From contig NZ_JPRD01000007.1 in assembly GCF_000817815.1 (NCBI RefSeq), forward strand, positions 62,001 to 126,000: a stretch of 64,000 bases of DNA. The letters run 5' to 3'. Numbering within the stretch: position 1 is the stretch's first letter; each line of letters starts with the position of its first letter. This DNA is from Vibrio owensii CAIM 1854 = LMG 25443. Lineage in GTDB: Bacteria; Pseudomonadota; Gammaproteobacteria; Enterobacterales; Vibrionaceae. The position numbers were made by a program, and so were the translations under genes. The notes beneath the pieces are model-generated. The model saw nothing but the letters and a program-made list of their open reading frames with translations, did no database searches and was not told the DNA's origin. This document shows positions 34,872 to 43,842 of this stretch, piece by piece.

Positions 34872-36287
34872 TGCCAATGCTTTTGGATAACCGCGCTCTT
34901 GAGTGAGTTTTACCGCAAACTGCTCCACGTCTTCTTCACACCAATGCACCGTTACAGGGTGTTCAAGCTCCACGTTGTCATTTGGAGCTATATCAAACCA
35001 ATATTGCGCCATTTTCTGAGCGGCTAGTAGCGTTGAAGAAGCTTTAACTACTTCAATTCGAGCATAGTTGTTCTCTTCAAATGTCACGTCTGCTGCACGC
35101 AATACAGGGTCAGTACCTGGGATTTGCTGTGCACCAAACAGTGCTTTCCCGCCTTTCACTGCACTTTGATAATCCGGAATGAATTGAGACATATGCTTAA
35201 TCGCATTATCAGTACGCTCATCGAGGATCTCTTGTCGCCAACCGTTGCGTATTTTTGACAATAAACTGGTTGGTAACTCTGGTTGTGCAGAGATTTTTGA
35301 GCTTTCCACCAAGCCATCATCGAACAATGTGATGCCTTTGGTCATACCATGTAATTGGAAGTAGCCATCACCATATGGCGTTAACTGAGCCATGCCTTTG
35401 TCTGTACCGCGAGGACCATGGAAGATCACCTCTGGCCATTGCTGAGTACATTCATTCCAACGGGTAACGTAAGCCGCTTTGAATTCGACAAGTCGATCGC
35501 GCTTTACGCCAATCGCATCATCAACTGCGCCGGTCTCAAAGCCACAAGCATTAACTAAGTAATCACAACGTAGTGTCTTTTGTTCTCCTGCTTGAACGTA
35601 AGCCAGTTCCCAATCAGAGCCACGCCAATGGGTGTGTTTTAACTCTGCTTGCGTCAGCACATCAACATTAGGAAGTTGTTCTAGCGTCATGTTCGCTACA
35701 GCTGCAAGCCTAAATACACTCCATCCGTATTCCTGAACAGCGACCACTGGATACTTAAGCGCCTCAAGGTCAGCGTGCTGAGCAAACGGGATAGTCCACT
35801 CGTCAATGCTTCGCGGGTGTTCTGGCTGTACAAGCTTAGAAAGCGCTATCAGGGCCTCTTTGGAGTACAACTTGTAATACTCGTATGGTTCTCCCAACAC
35901 CTGATTACTTGTGTCTTGTTCAACCAGAGATTGATAAGCACGTTTAATTACTTCTAATCGAGGTAATAATGCTTCTGGGTCTCCTCCATCTGAATGAGGC
36001 ACGGCAATGATGGTAGGACGAATGTTCAGTGAATGTGGATACAATCGGATTGTGTCGATCGATTGAGTCAGAAGATCCAAACATTGCTGTTCGGAAATCT
36101 CACGATAAAGGTTTCCGCCCGCGTGTAGGTGGCAGATCGGAGGTCCATTTACTAATGAGGCCCCTTTCTCGAGTATGGAGACTTTAAAACCTAACTCGGC
36201 AAAGTGGATTGCCGCGGTAGAGCCAGCGACACCGCCACCAACAATAGCGATGTGTTTATCTTTACGATTTGGAAACTCAGACTTCAT
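34854..36287 (-). CDS. FAD-dependent oxidoreductase (DAO type)
   Basis: 477 residues. The N-terminal FAD fold is IAIVGGGVAGSTAAIHFAELGFKVSILEKG (about 13-42), and the second FAD contact is YLVNACGFETGAVDD. The overall layout resembles the D-amino-acid oxidase / glycine oxidase group, but the substrate is not evident. It is convergent with pxpABC; a link to amino-acid turnover is only suggested by position. TAAGGAG lies upstream of the ATG. Confidence 0.8.
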   Translation of the reverse strand: MKSEFPNRKDKHIAIVGGGVAGSTAAIHFAELGFKVSILEKGASLVNGPPICHLHAGGNLYREISEQQCLDLLTQSIDTIRLYPHSLNIRPTIIAVPHSDGGDPEALLPRLEVIKRAYQSLVEQDTSNQVLGEPYEYYKLYSKEALIALSKLVQPEHPRSIDEWTIPFAQHADLEALKYPVVAVQEYGWSVFRLAAVANMTLEQLPNVDVLTQAELKHTHWRGSDWELAYVQAGEQKTLRCDYLVNACGFETGAVDDAIGVKRDRLVEFKAAYVTRWNECTQQWPEVIFHGPRGTDKGMAQLTPYGDGYFQLHGMTKGITLFDDGLVESSKISAQPELPTSLLSKIRNGWRQEILDERTDNAIKHMSQFIPDYQSAVKGGKALFGAQQIPGTDPVLRAADVTFEENNYARIEVVKASSTLLAAQKMAQYWFDIAPNDNVELEHPVTVHWCEEDVEQFAVKLTQERGYPKALAERYGM

Positions 36288-36640
36288 TGCTTCACTGAAA
36301 TTTTATAAGGAGAAATCTTTACTTAATGTGGATTCTACTCGGGTTTGACTATGATTAAAATCACAAAAAGTTCATGGGTTTGCATTTGTTAAAGGTATAC
36401 GCGAAAAGTTACTTTCGAGAGCAAAAAATTTCCGAAAAAAGTGCTTGACGAGGTTGTTGGGAAAGCCCGATTTTGACCCTTTGTGAATAATAATTTAACG
36501 CTAACACCCATGGCGTAAAGCCTGCGGAAACACCCCACTTTATTAACACTTCAGTTATCCCAAAAGTTATCCACTGTTTTTGTGGATAACTAAAATAAAA
36601 CTGTCATGGAGTGCTTCCGTTTGACCTTATTACAAGCTAA
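36288..36640. other. Gene-free region with clustered DnaA-box-like sites
   Basis: About 350 bases between two minus-strand genes. TTATCCCAA (36555), TTATCCACT (36567) and a perfect TTATCCACA on the minus strand (36581-36589) lie within 35 bases. The last two form a hairpin GTTATCCAC / GTGGATAAC with a 7-base loop. On the minus strand the hairpin is followed by TTTTGG, so it could also be the terminator of the ABC permease gene. Confidence 0.5.
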
Positions 36641-39094
36641 TTAAGTGTTTACTGGCGTTAATAATCTTTTCAAAAGACTCATGACGACCAAGGCGAGAAC
36701 GGCAAACGTAGCAAATGGTAAAGCTATCCACAGTTCTGGGTGGATTTGCGCATTCAACTCGAAGCCATACTTCATCACCGCTGCGACACAAAGCTCGGCT
36801 GCAAATACCGCCACACCACTCGCGACGAGAGCCATAATTCCGTATTCCGCCCACAATGTTGTGTTAATCCGTTTTTTGCTAGACCCGAGAGTTCGATAAA
36901 GTCGAATCTCTTGCTGACGTTGAGACAAGCTCAATCGAAGCAATGTGAATATCAACAATAAGCCAGCGACAACACCTAACAACGCCAAGATGGTAATGGC
37001 TGACACAATCTGCTGAATAAGCTCTTGGATTTTATCGCCCATCGTTCGTATATCTAACACTGAAACGGTTGGGTGCTCACGTGACATAGATGCTAAGAGC
37101 GCTTCATTCTCTTCGCTAATGCGGTAACTAATCAGGTAAGAACCTGGCAAGCTCGCCATAACATCCGAAGAGAAGATAAAGTAGAAGTTTGGCTTCATAT
37201 CTCGCCATTCAACATGACGAATGCTGTCTACTGTCGCATCGAAGTTCTGACTGTTGATCACAAATCGTAATTTGTCGCCCAACTCAATGCCAAGCTCACT
37301 GGCCACTTCTGCTTCTACCGATACGCTACCTTTGTTGGTCCACTCTCCGGAAAGAATGTCATTGTACTCAGGTAGAGAATCTCCCCAAGTAAGGTTGAGT
37401 TCACGGCTTACTGCATCAGAGCCCTGACCTTCAGATTTGATCTCTTTGACGCTCACGTCATTAATCTCGGCCAACCGTCCTCGAATAATCGGGAAAGCTT
37501 GTGACCGCGTCACGCCATTTTTATCTAACGTCTCCACGTAGCTATCAAGTTCGTAATCAGCAATGTTCAATGCAAAGACGTTAGGCGCATCCGCTGGGAG
37601 TGTTCTCGCCCAATCGGCAAGTATGTCACTACGTACAAGCCAGATGATTGAAAGCAACATCAAGGACAGTGATAACGCACCAAACTGCAATCCACTTGTC
37701 ACGGGCGTACGGTTGATGCGACTTAACGCTAGTTTCATTGCTGGACGAGTTGAAACGCGAGCGAACAACTTGGTCAACATGACACTCATCATGGCGAGTA
37801 CAACAAACAATGCAGCGATTCCCGCAAGTACAATCCAAACGAGTGTGTTGTTCGCGTAAAGGATAAGCAATGGCACCACAGGAACCAGCACTAACCACAT
37901 ACGCTTCCATGAACGTTTACCTGAACCTTGCTGCAGAACTTCTAAAGCCGGCGTTTTGATCAAACCAAGTAACGGAATCCCCAGCGCAGGAACCGTAATC
38001 AGAACCGCTGAAACAACAGAAACTAAAAATGGAGTGACACCGTAACTAGGCAGTGGGTTTGGAAGCAAGTCCTTGAGTGGGATTCGTAACAAATACTCCA
38101 AGCCACTGCCCAGTAACAAGCCCACAATACTTGCACTTACCAGCAAAATGGTAACTTGAATCAATAACCACTTTTCAATCCAACGACGACTCGCACCTAA
38201 GCTTTTCAACATCGCGATGGTTTGTGTCCGGCTGTTTACGTAGCTTTGACACGTCAAAACCAACGTGGTTGCCGCCATGATGATGACAATCGCTACGGTC
38301 AAAGAAAGGTATTGTGTTGTGCGTTCAAACACCTCATTGCTTCGACTTGCCGTATCCTGAGTACGCCAACGATCACTTGGCGAAAGCTCAGTGCTGTCTT
38401 GCAGTTGCGTCAGTGTTGCAGCATCCCCTTTAAGGAATAAACGATACTGTACTCGGCTACCTACTTGAATCGCGCCTGTTTTATCAACGTCGCTGTTGTG
38501 GATGTAAGCCGAAGGCATTTGTTGGAAAGGGTTGAAACTCAATCCTGGTTCCATCAAAACGGCACCGGAAACCGTGAAATCGGCGTCGCCTATAGTGACA
38601 ACGTCACCCTTATCAACATCCAATTGTGCCATGATTCGCTCATCCAACCACAACTGATTTGGCTTTATGTGCCCTGATGAGTCATTGTCCAAAACCAAGT
38701 CACCCATCAATGGGTATTGCTCATCGACTCCGCGTACCGAGATAAGCTGCATACCATTATCGCTGAACGCCATGGTTGCAAAGTGCGTCATGGTCGAGCG
38801 CTCAAGCTCTTTAGTTGAAGTGAGAAGTGTATCCGGAATGGGGTTTGCTGAAACAAACACGGCATCGGCTGTTAATGCGTCTTTGCCTTGCTTAACGATG
38901 ACCTGCTCCATTCGTTCTGCCAACGCAGACAAAGCAAAAATACTGGCTATAACAAGAATGAGTGCGACGCTTATCGGCCACAAGTTACCTTGACGTATTT
39001 CCCCGAAGCTCCAACGAACCAAGCTTTTATTCGGCGACTGATGAGCTTTTTTGTTTGATGCAGAGCTTTGTTCACTTGGGGAGATCACGGACAT
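36641..39094 (-). CDS. ybbP: ABC transporter permease, YbbP/FtsX family
   Basis: 817 residues with about ten membrane helices and two large periplasmic domains, in two FtsX-type halves (VAIVIIMAATTLVLTCQSYVNSRTQTIAMLKSLGASRRWI; LRLSLSQRQQEIRLYRTLGSSKKRI). It pairs with the ATPase gene that overlaps its start by ten bases. The family handles lipids or lipoproteins at the inner membrane or acts mechanically; in E. coli ybbA-ybbP lies next to tesA, as here. A matS site lies within the gene. Confidence 0.88.
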   Translation of the reverse strand: MSVISPSEQSSASNKKAHQSPNKSLVRWSFGEIRQGNLWPISVALILVIASIFALSALAERMEQVIVKQGKDALTADAVFVSANPIPDTLLTSTKELERSTMTHFATMAFSDNGMQLISVRGVDEQYPLMGDLVLDNDSSGHIKPNQLWLDERIMAQLDVDKGDVVTIGDADFTVSGAVLMEPGLSFNPFQQMPSAYIHNSDVDKTGAIQVGSRVQYRLFLKGDAATLTQLQDSTELSPSDRWRTQDTASRSNEVFERTTQYLSLTVAIVIIMAATTLVLTCQSYVNSRTQTIAMLKSLGASRRWIEKWLLIQVTILLVSASIVGLLLGSGLEYLLRIPLKDLLPNPLPSYGVTPFLVSVVSAVLITVPALGIPLLGLIKTPALEVLQQGSGKRSWKRMWLVLVPVVPLLILYANNTLVWIVLAGIAALFVVLAMMSVMLTKLFARVSTRPAMKLALSRINRTPVTSGLQFGALSLSLMLLSIIWLVRSDILADWARTLPADAPNVFALNIADYELDSYVETLDKNGVTRSQAFPIIRGRLAEINDVSVKEIKSEGQGSDAVSRELNLTWGDSLPEYNDILSGEWTNKGSVSVEAEVASELGIELGDKLRFVINSQNFDATVDSIRHVEWRDMKPNFYFIFSSDVMASLPGSYLISYRISEENEALLASMSREHPTVSVLDIRTMGDKIQELIQQIVSAITILALLGVVAGLLLIFTLLRLSLSQRQQEIRLYRTLGSSKKRINTTLWAEYGIMALVASGVAVFAAELCVAAVMKYGFELNAQIHPELWIALPFATFAVLALVVMSLLKRLLTPVNT
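38595..38607. other. matS site (MatP binding), exact consensus
   Basis: GTGACAACGTCAC fits the degenerate consensus exactly. It lies inside the ybbP coding sequence. Confidence 0.75.
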
Positions 39095-39786
39095 AACACC
39101 TCCTCTTCTAACTCACCCGCTTCCATACGGTAGACACGGTCACAGCGACTCGCTAAATGACTGTCATGCGTAACTAAGATCAGCGTCGTGCCATGCTGTT
39201 CATTAAGGTCGAACAGAAGCTCAATGACTTTCTCTGCCGTTTGATGATCAAGGTTGCCCGTTGGTTCATCGGCAAATAAAAGTTCTGGCTGAGTCATGAA
39301 TGCACGAGCCAGAGCAACTCGTTGTTGCTCACCACCGGATAGTTGACTTGGCAAATGGTCAAGACGCTTCTCAAGCCCTACCGCTGTCAGTAGTTCTGTC
39401 GCTCGTGCATCATCTTCAGATTCACCACGTAAAAGACAAGGAAGAGTAACGTTACGCAGTGCGCTCAAACTCGGGATTAACAAGAAGCTTTGAAACACAA
39501 ATCCCAGTGAATCTGCACGTATTTTAGCTCGAGCTTCATCGTCCAGTTTAGATAGTTCGTGTCCAAGTAACGTGATTTCACCAGACGTCGGCGTATCTAG
39601 TCCAGCAAGCAGCGTCATGAGCGTCGATTTACCGGCACCAGAGGTGCCAACGATAGCAATCTTCTCACCCTTTCTAATGTCAACATTTACATTTTTAAGG
39701 ATTGTTAATTGTTCTTGATTAGTAGAGACTTGTTTAGAAACTAAATTAGCTTGAACAATAGGTGCTTTAAGTACAGGTGTTTGCAT
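39085..39786 (-). CDS. ybbA: ABC transporter ATP-binding protein YbbA
   Basis: 233 residues from MQTPVLKAP. It has Walker A GTSGAGKST, Q-loop FVFQSFLLIP, signature LSGGEQQRVALARA and Walker B LLFADEPTGNLD, all intact, of the LolD/MacB-like class. The start ATG at 39786 shares two bases with the divergent tesA ATG; the frame stays open to 39831, inside tesA, as an alternative. The stop overlaps ybbP by ten bases. Confidence 0.92.
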   Translation of the reverse strand: MQTPVLKAPIVQANLVSKQVSTNQEQLTILKNVNVDIRKGEKIAIVGTSGAGKSTLMTLLAGLDTPTSGEITLLGHELSKLDDEARAKIRADSLGFVFQSFLLIPSLSALRNVTLPCLLRGESEDDARATELLTAVGLEKRLDHLPSQLSGGEQQRVALARAFMTQPELLFADEPTGNLDHQTAEKVIELLFDLNEQHGTTLILVTHDSHLASRCDRVYRMEAGELEEEVLCP

Positions 39787-40387
39787 GATTCGTATACTTT
39801 CCTTAGTTCTCTTTTTCTGCCTTTCCGCCACCGCACATGCGAGCGAAAAGTTACTTGTTTTGGGCGACAGCTTGAGCGCTGGTTATCAGATGCCGATTGA
39901 GAAGAGCTGGCCTAACTTACTCCCTGATGCCTTATTAGAACACGGCCAAGATGTAAAAGTTGTAAACGGCAGCATCTCCGGAGACACCACTGGCAATGGC
40001 TTGGCTCGTTTACCCTCTCTTCTTGAGCAACACACACCGGATCTTGTTCTTATCGAACTCGGCGCTAACGATGGCCTTCGTGGTTTTCCACCTAATGTTA
40101 TTACGTCGAACTTATCGAAAATGATTACCATGATCAAAGATTCTGGTGCGGATGTTGTCATGATGCAAATCCGTGTCCCACCGAACTATGGTAAGCGATA
40201 CAGTGATATGTTCTACGATATCTATCCGAAACTCGCCGAGCATCAACAAGTCGCGTTAATGCCATTCTTTTTAGAGCACGTCATCGTCAAACCAGAATGG
40301 ATGATGGACGATGGCCTGCACCCTAAACCGGAAGCTCAACCTTTCATTGCCGACTTCGTCGCCGAAGAATTGGTTAAACATCTCTAA
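39785..40387 (+). CDS. tesA: Multifunctional acyl-CoA thioesterase I / lysophospholipase L1
   Basis: A signal peptide ends near ATAHA-SE (residue 19-20), so it is periplasmic. GDSL motif VLGDSLSAGY has catalytic S29; the oxyanion Gly and Asn lie in SISGDTTGNG and IELGANDGLRG, and the Asp/His pair in MDDGLHPKPEAQ. 200 residues, as usual. It is divergent from ybbA with overlapping start codons, so its ribosome site (ACAGG) and promoter lie within ybbA coding sequence. Confidence 0.95.
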   Translation: MIRILSLVLFFCLSATAHASEKLLVLGDSLSAGYQMPIEKSWPNLLPDALLEHGQDVKVVNGSISGDTTGNGLARLPSLLEQHTPDLVLIELGANDGLRGFPPNVITSNLSKMITMIKDSGADVVMMQIRVPPNYGKRYSDMFYDIYPKLAEHQQVALMPFFLEHVIVKPEWMMDDGLHPKPEAQPFIADFVAEELVKHL

Positions 40388-40470
40388 TTTTACTGGTCTA
40401 GCTCAATAAGTTTTACCTAACTTTACGTTACCCTGTCGAAAGTATTATTCACCAAGGTTAGATAATAAAA

Positions 40471-41670
40471 ATGCAAATAGAACCGTTAATTCAAGGTGTT
40501 GTAGCTCGTTCGGCACATCCGTATGGGTGCCGCGCTTCCATCAAAGAGCAAATTGAATACGTTAAACAAGCACCGCAGATCAAAAATGGCCCCAAGCGTG
40601 TTTTGATCATTGGTGCGTCTTCAGGTTTTGGCTTGGCCGCCCGTATCGCCCTTACATTTGGCGGTGCTAAAGCAGACACCATTGGCGTGTCATTTGAACG
40701 CGGACCGTCAGACAAAGGTGTCGGTAGTGCTGGTTGGTACAACAACATCTTTTTTAAAGAAGAAGCCATTCATCATGGTCGCACTGCAGTAAACATCGTT
40801 GGTGATGCTTTCTCAGACTCAGTCCGTAGCCAAGTTATTGAAGCCATTGAAACCTACTTTGAGGGTGAAGTAGATTTAGTGATTTACAGCTTAGCAACAG
40901 GCGTTCGCCCTAAGCCTGAATCTGAAGAATTTTGGCGTAGTGTCATTAAGCCAATTGGAGAATCGGTAACGGGCGCTTCAATCATGCTGGAAAACGACCA
41001 ATGGGTAGAATCTACATTGGCGCCAGCAACAGAAGAAGAAGCAGAAGCCACGATTAAAGTAATGGGTGGTGAAGACTGGGAAAGCTGGATAGACACACTG
41101 ATCAACTCTGAATCTGTTGCCAAGGGTTGTAAGACGATTGCCTTTTCTTACATGGGCCCAGAAGTTACCCACCCAATTTACCTAGACGGTACGTTAGGCC
41201 GAGCAAAAGTCGACCTTCACCAAACCAGCCATGCATTGAACATGAAGATGGCGAACTTTGGCGGCGCTGCCTACGCAACAGTGTGTAAAGCGCTCGTCAC
41301 CAAGGCAAGTGTGTTCATCCCTGCCCTGAGCCCTTATCTACTTGCGCTATACCACGTAATGAAAGAGAAAGGTACTCACGAGCGTTGTATTGAGCAAATG
41401 CAACGTCTGTTCACGACAAAGCTTTACGACCAAAGCAAAGTACCCGTTGATGGCGAACGCTTGATTCGTATCGATGATCTTGAGTTAGATCCTCAAGTGC
41501 AAGAAGAAGTTTCTGCACTTTTAGAGCAAATGAACGCAGACAACTTCGCTGATATCGGTGATTACGACGGTTTTAAAGACGAGTTTATGAAATTGAACGG
41601 CTTTAACTTTGAGGGTGTCGATTATGCTCAAGACATCTCAATGAAGACTCTGAAAGCATTAAAGCCTTAA
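40471..41670 (+). CDS. fabV: Enoyl-[acyl-carrier-protein] reductase FabV
   Basis: 399 residues, NADH-dependent, reduces the double bond in each cycle of fatty-acid elongation. NAD fold VLIIGASSGFGLAARIAL (44-61). The catalytic Tyr and Lys are spaced by eight residues, Y237-X8-K246, as in FabV and unlike FabI. Family members are naturally tolerant of triclosan. AAGGTTAGATAATAAAA precedes the ATG, and a terminator follows. Confidence 0.97.
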   Translation: MQIEPLIQGVVARSAHPYGCRASIKEQIEYVKQAPQIKNGPKRVLIIGASSGFGLAARIALTFGGAKADTIGVSFERGPSDKGVGSAGWYNNIFFKEEAIHHGRTAVNIVGDAFSDSVRSQVIEAIETYFEGEVDLVIYSLATGVRPKPESEEFWRSVIKPIGESVTGASIMLENDQWVESTLAPATEEEAEATIKVMGGEDWESWIDTLINSESVAKGCKTIAFSYMGPEVTHPIYLDGTLGRAKVDLHQTSHALNMKMANFGGAAYATVCKALVTKASVFIPALSPYLLALYHVMKEKGTHERCIEQMQRLFTTKLYDQSKVPVDGERLIRIDDLELDPQVQEEVSALLEQMNADNFADIGDYDGFKDEFMKLNGFNFEGVDYAQDISMKTLKALKP

Positions 41671-41709
41671 TTTAAAGCGTCTCACTATTGAGATAGTGCC
41701 AAGTAATTC

Positions 41710-41740
41710 AAAGTCCTGAAAGGTTTTCGGGACTTTTTTT
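41710..41740 (+). terminator. Rho-independent terminator of fabV
   Basis: The stem AAAGTCCTGAAA / TTTCGGGACTTT has a 3-base loop and a T-run. Confidence 0.92.
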
Positions 41741-41859
41741 TGTTTCCGAATCCGCCCCCCCTATACTTTAAATAAACGAGTGGTTAAATAACAAGCTCGT
41801 GCAAAAACAAAAACGATATTCATTCACAGGACGTGAAATTACGGGAAAGGATGACCTAT

Positions 41860-43770
41860 ATGGGTACATTGCAAACATTAGATTATGAAATACCCGAATC
41901 CATGCGGAAAAGCTGGCAAAATATCGTCAACCTGCTCGCGCGCATTGCGGATGTCCCAACTACGCTGATCATGCGTATCCACCCAAACCACATTGAAGTA
42001 AATACCTCCAGCGAGACTGATAACAACCCTTATAAAGTCGGTGACAAAGAAGAACTTGGTCATGGACTTTACTGTGAGCATGTCATTAAAAACAAACGCG
42101 AACTCATCGTTCCTAACGCGCTCATTGATGAAGAGTGGAAAGACAATCCCGATATTAAGCTCGGCATGATCTCGTATTGTGGCTTACCACTCTATTGGCC
42201 AAACGGGGAAACATTCGGCACCATCTGTATGCTGGATACCAAAGAAAATCAGTACAACGACACCTACCGAGAACTCTTGAGCACATTTAAAGAATCCATA
42301 GAGGCTCAACTAGCCGTCGTTTTCCAACAACATAAGTTACTGCGCTTAAATAACGAACTGAAAAATAGAGTCGAGAATAGAACGACTGACCTCGCCCAAC
42401 TTAGCTACTCGCTAACAAAAGAAATTGACCGACGTAAGGCCGCAGAAAAGCAGGTAAGCTATCAACAAACCCACGATCATGGGACAGGCTTTTTAAACCG
42501 CGTTGCACTTGAAGAAGTGTTAGACCACATATTAGAAACCATGGATCATGACCAACAATCTTTGGTGGTGATTAACGTCGGTTTTAGTAACGCGCGCAGT
42601 ATCGAAACAAAATACGGATTTGAAGCCTTTGACGAGGTATTGAAAGAGTTTCGCTTCCGCCTAGGCCACAACGAATCCAGTTATTTTGTGACTGGTCGTC
42701 CAAGTTCAAACGACTTGGTGATTGTTGTCTCTGGTGAAGACATCGAATCAAAAGTCCAACACTTACTTGAAGACATCACCCATGTCAGCGTCGGCAACTT
42801 CCACATTGATGAAAACGAAGTCCACCTTCACTCTTATATTGGCGTCGTTCAAGCACACAGAAGCAGTCACGCCAAACAACTGCTGCAAAACGCCTGTTAT
42901 GCCATGTTGCTGTGTAAAGAGTCTGGTGAATCGTACAACTACTTCTGTGAGAGCCACACTCAAGAACTGAACAATCACAATCAGCTTGAAAGCTACCTAT
43001 TACAGGCTGTTCGTAACGACGACTTAATGCTGTACTTCCAACCTAAGGTACTTCCACATACGCACAAATGGATAGGTGCCGAAGCACTATTGCGATGGCG
43101 TCATCCTGTCTTGGGTGATGTATCCAACGAAGCATTAATTCACATGGCAGAACAAAACGGATTGATTTTTGAAGTCGGCTCTTTTGTCTTGCGAACCGCG
43201 ATTGATAAAGCCAAACAGTGGTCTGAGCTGGTGGACAATTTCAAGATTGCCGTGAACGTGTCTCCTATCCAATTACAAAACGTTAATTTCGCTGAGCAAA
43301 TAGAACATCTACTTGAAACCTTCCATTTGCCTGCACACTTCCTAGAGTTAGAGGTGACTGAGAGTGCGTTGATTGCAGATGAAGTCGTGGCTCGTAACAC
43401 ATTGAATAAATTACACAATCTTGGAGTGACATTGTCACTTGATGACTTTGGTACAGGGTATGCGTCATTCAGTTATTTGAAGAAATACCCTTTTGACGCG
43501 ATTAAGATCGATAAAAGCTTTGTTCAACAAATGGAGAAATCTGATGACGACAGAGCCATCATTTGTTCAATCATACACATTGCGAAAAAGCTCGATCTAC
43601 AAGTGGTCATAGAAGGTATTGAATCAGCCCAACAAGAGCAGTTTTTGATCAATGAAGGCTGCGATATTGGACAAGGCTTTTTGTATGGTAAACCTATGCC
43701 GTGCAATGAATTTGAACAAAGTTTGTTTAATCAAAACCTTTTAGGTGGTCAATACACCTATTCTTCCTAA
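41860..43770 (+). CDS. Cyclic-di-GMP phosphodiesterase: GAF, degenerate GGDEF, EAL
   Basis: 636 residues from the ATG at 41860, which has AAGGA eight bases upstream; a GTG at 41833 is an alternative. A GAF domain (about 10-155), a coiled coil (160-205), a degenerate GGDEF (SSNDL in place of the loop) and an EAL domain (about 380-630). EAL residues are present: GAEALLRWRHP, NVSPIQL, ELEVTESAL, DDFGTGYASF, IKIDKSF, VIEGIES, GQGFLYGKP. It should cleave cyclic-di-GMP, with the other domains sensory. A matS site lies within the gene. Confidence 0.92.
   Translation: MGTLQTLDYEIPESMRKSWQNIVNLLARIADVPTTLIMRIHPNHIEVNTSSETDNNPYKVGDKEELGHGLYCEHVIKNKRELIVPNALIDEEWKDNPDIKLGMISYCGLPLYWPNGETFGTICMLDTKENQYNDTYRELLSTFKESIEAQLAVVFQQHKLLRLNNELKNRVENRTTDLAQLSYSLTKEIDRRKAAEKQVSYQQTHDHGTGFLNRVALEEVLDHILETMDHDQQSLVVINVGFSNARSIETKYGFEAFDEVLKEFRFRLGHNESSYFVTGRPSSNDLVIVVSGEDIESKVQHLLEDITHVSVGNFHIDENEVHLHSYIGVVQAHRSSHAKQLLQNACYAMLLCKESGESYNYFCESHTQELNNHNQLESYLLQAVRNDDLMLYFQPKVLPHTHKWIGAEALLRWRHPVLGDVSNEALIHMAEQNGLIFEVGSFVLRTAIDKAKQWSELVDNFKIAVNVSPIQLQNVNFAEQIEHLLETFHLPAHFLELEVTESALIADEVVARNTLNKLHNLGVTLSLDDFGTGYASFSYLKKYPFDAIKIDKSFVQQMEKSDDDRAIICSIIHIAKKLDLQVVIEGIESAQQEQFLINEGCDIGQGFLYGKPMPCNEFEQSLFNQNLLGGQYTYSS
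43426..43438. other. matS site (MatP binding), exact consensus
   Basis: GTGACATTGTCAC lies inside the EAL gene, 23.7 kb right of dif. Confidence 0.8.
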
Positions 43771-43778
43771 GCATTTCC

Positions 43779-43807
43779 TTTACTCTGCAGGCGGTGGTTT
43801 CTATAAT
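43779..43807 (+). promoter_or_regulatory. Probable sigma-70 promoter of the ABC-class ATPase gene
   Basis: TTTACT (43779) and a perfect TATAAT (43802) with a 17-base spacer, 36 bases before the ATG. Confidence 0.55.
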
Positions 43808-43842
43808 CGCCGCCCGCTTCCAATAAAAAGGCCATTATCTTC

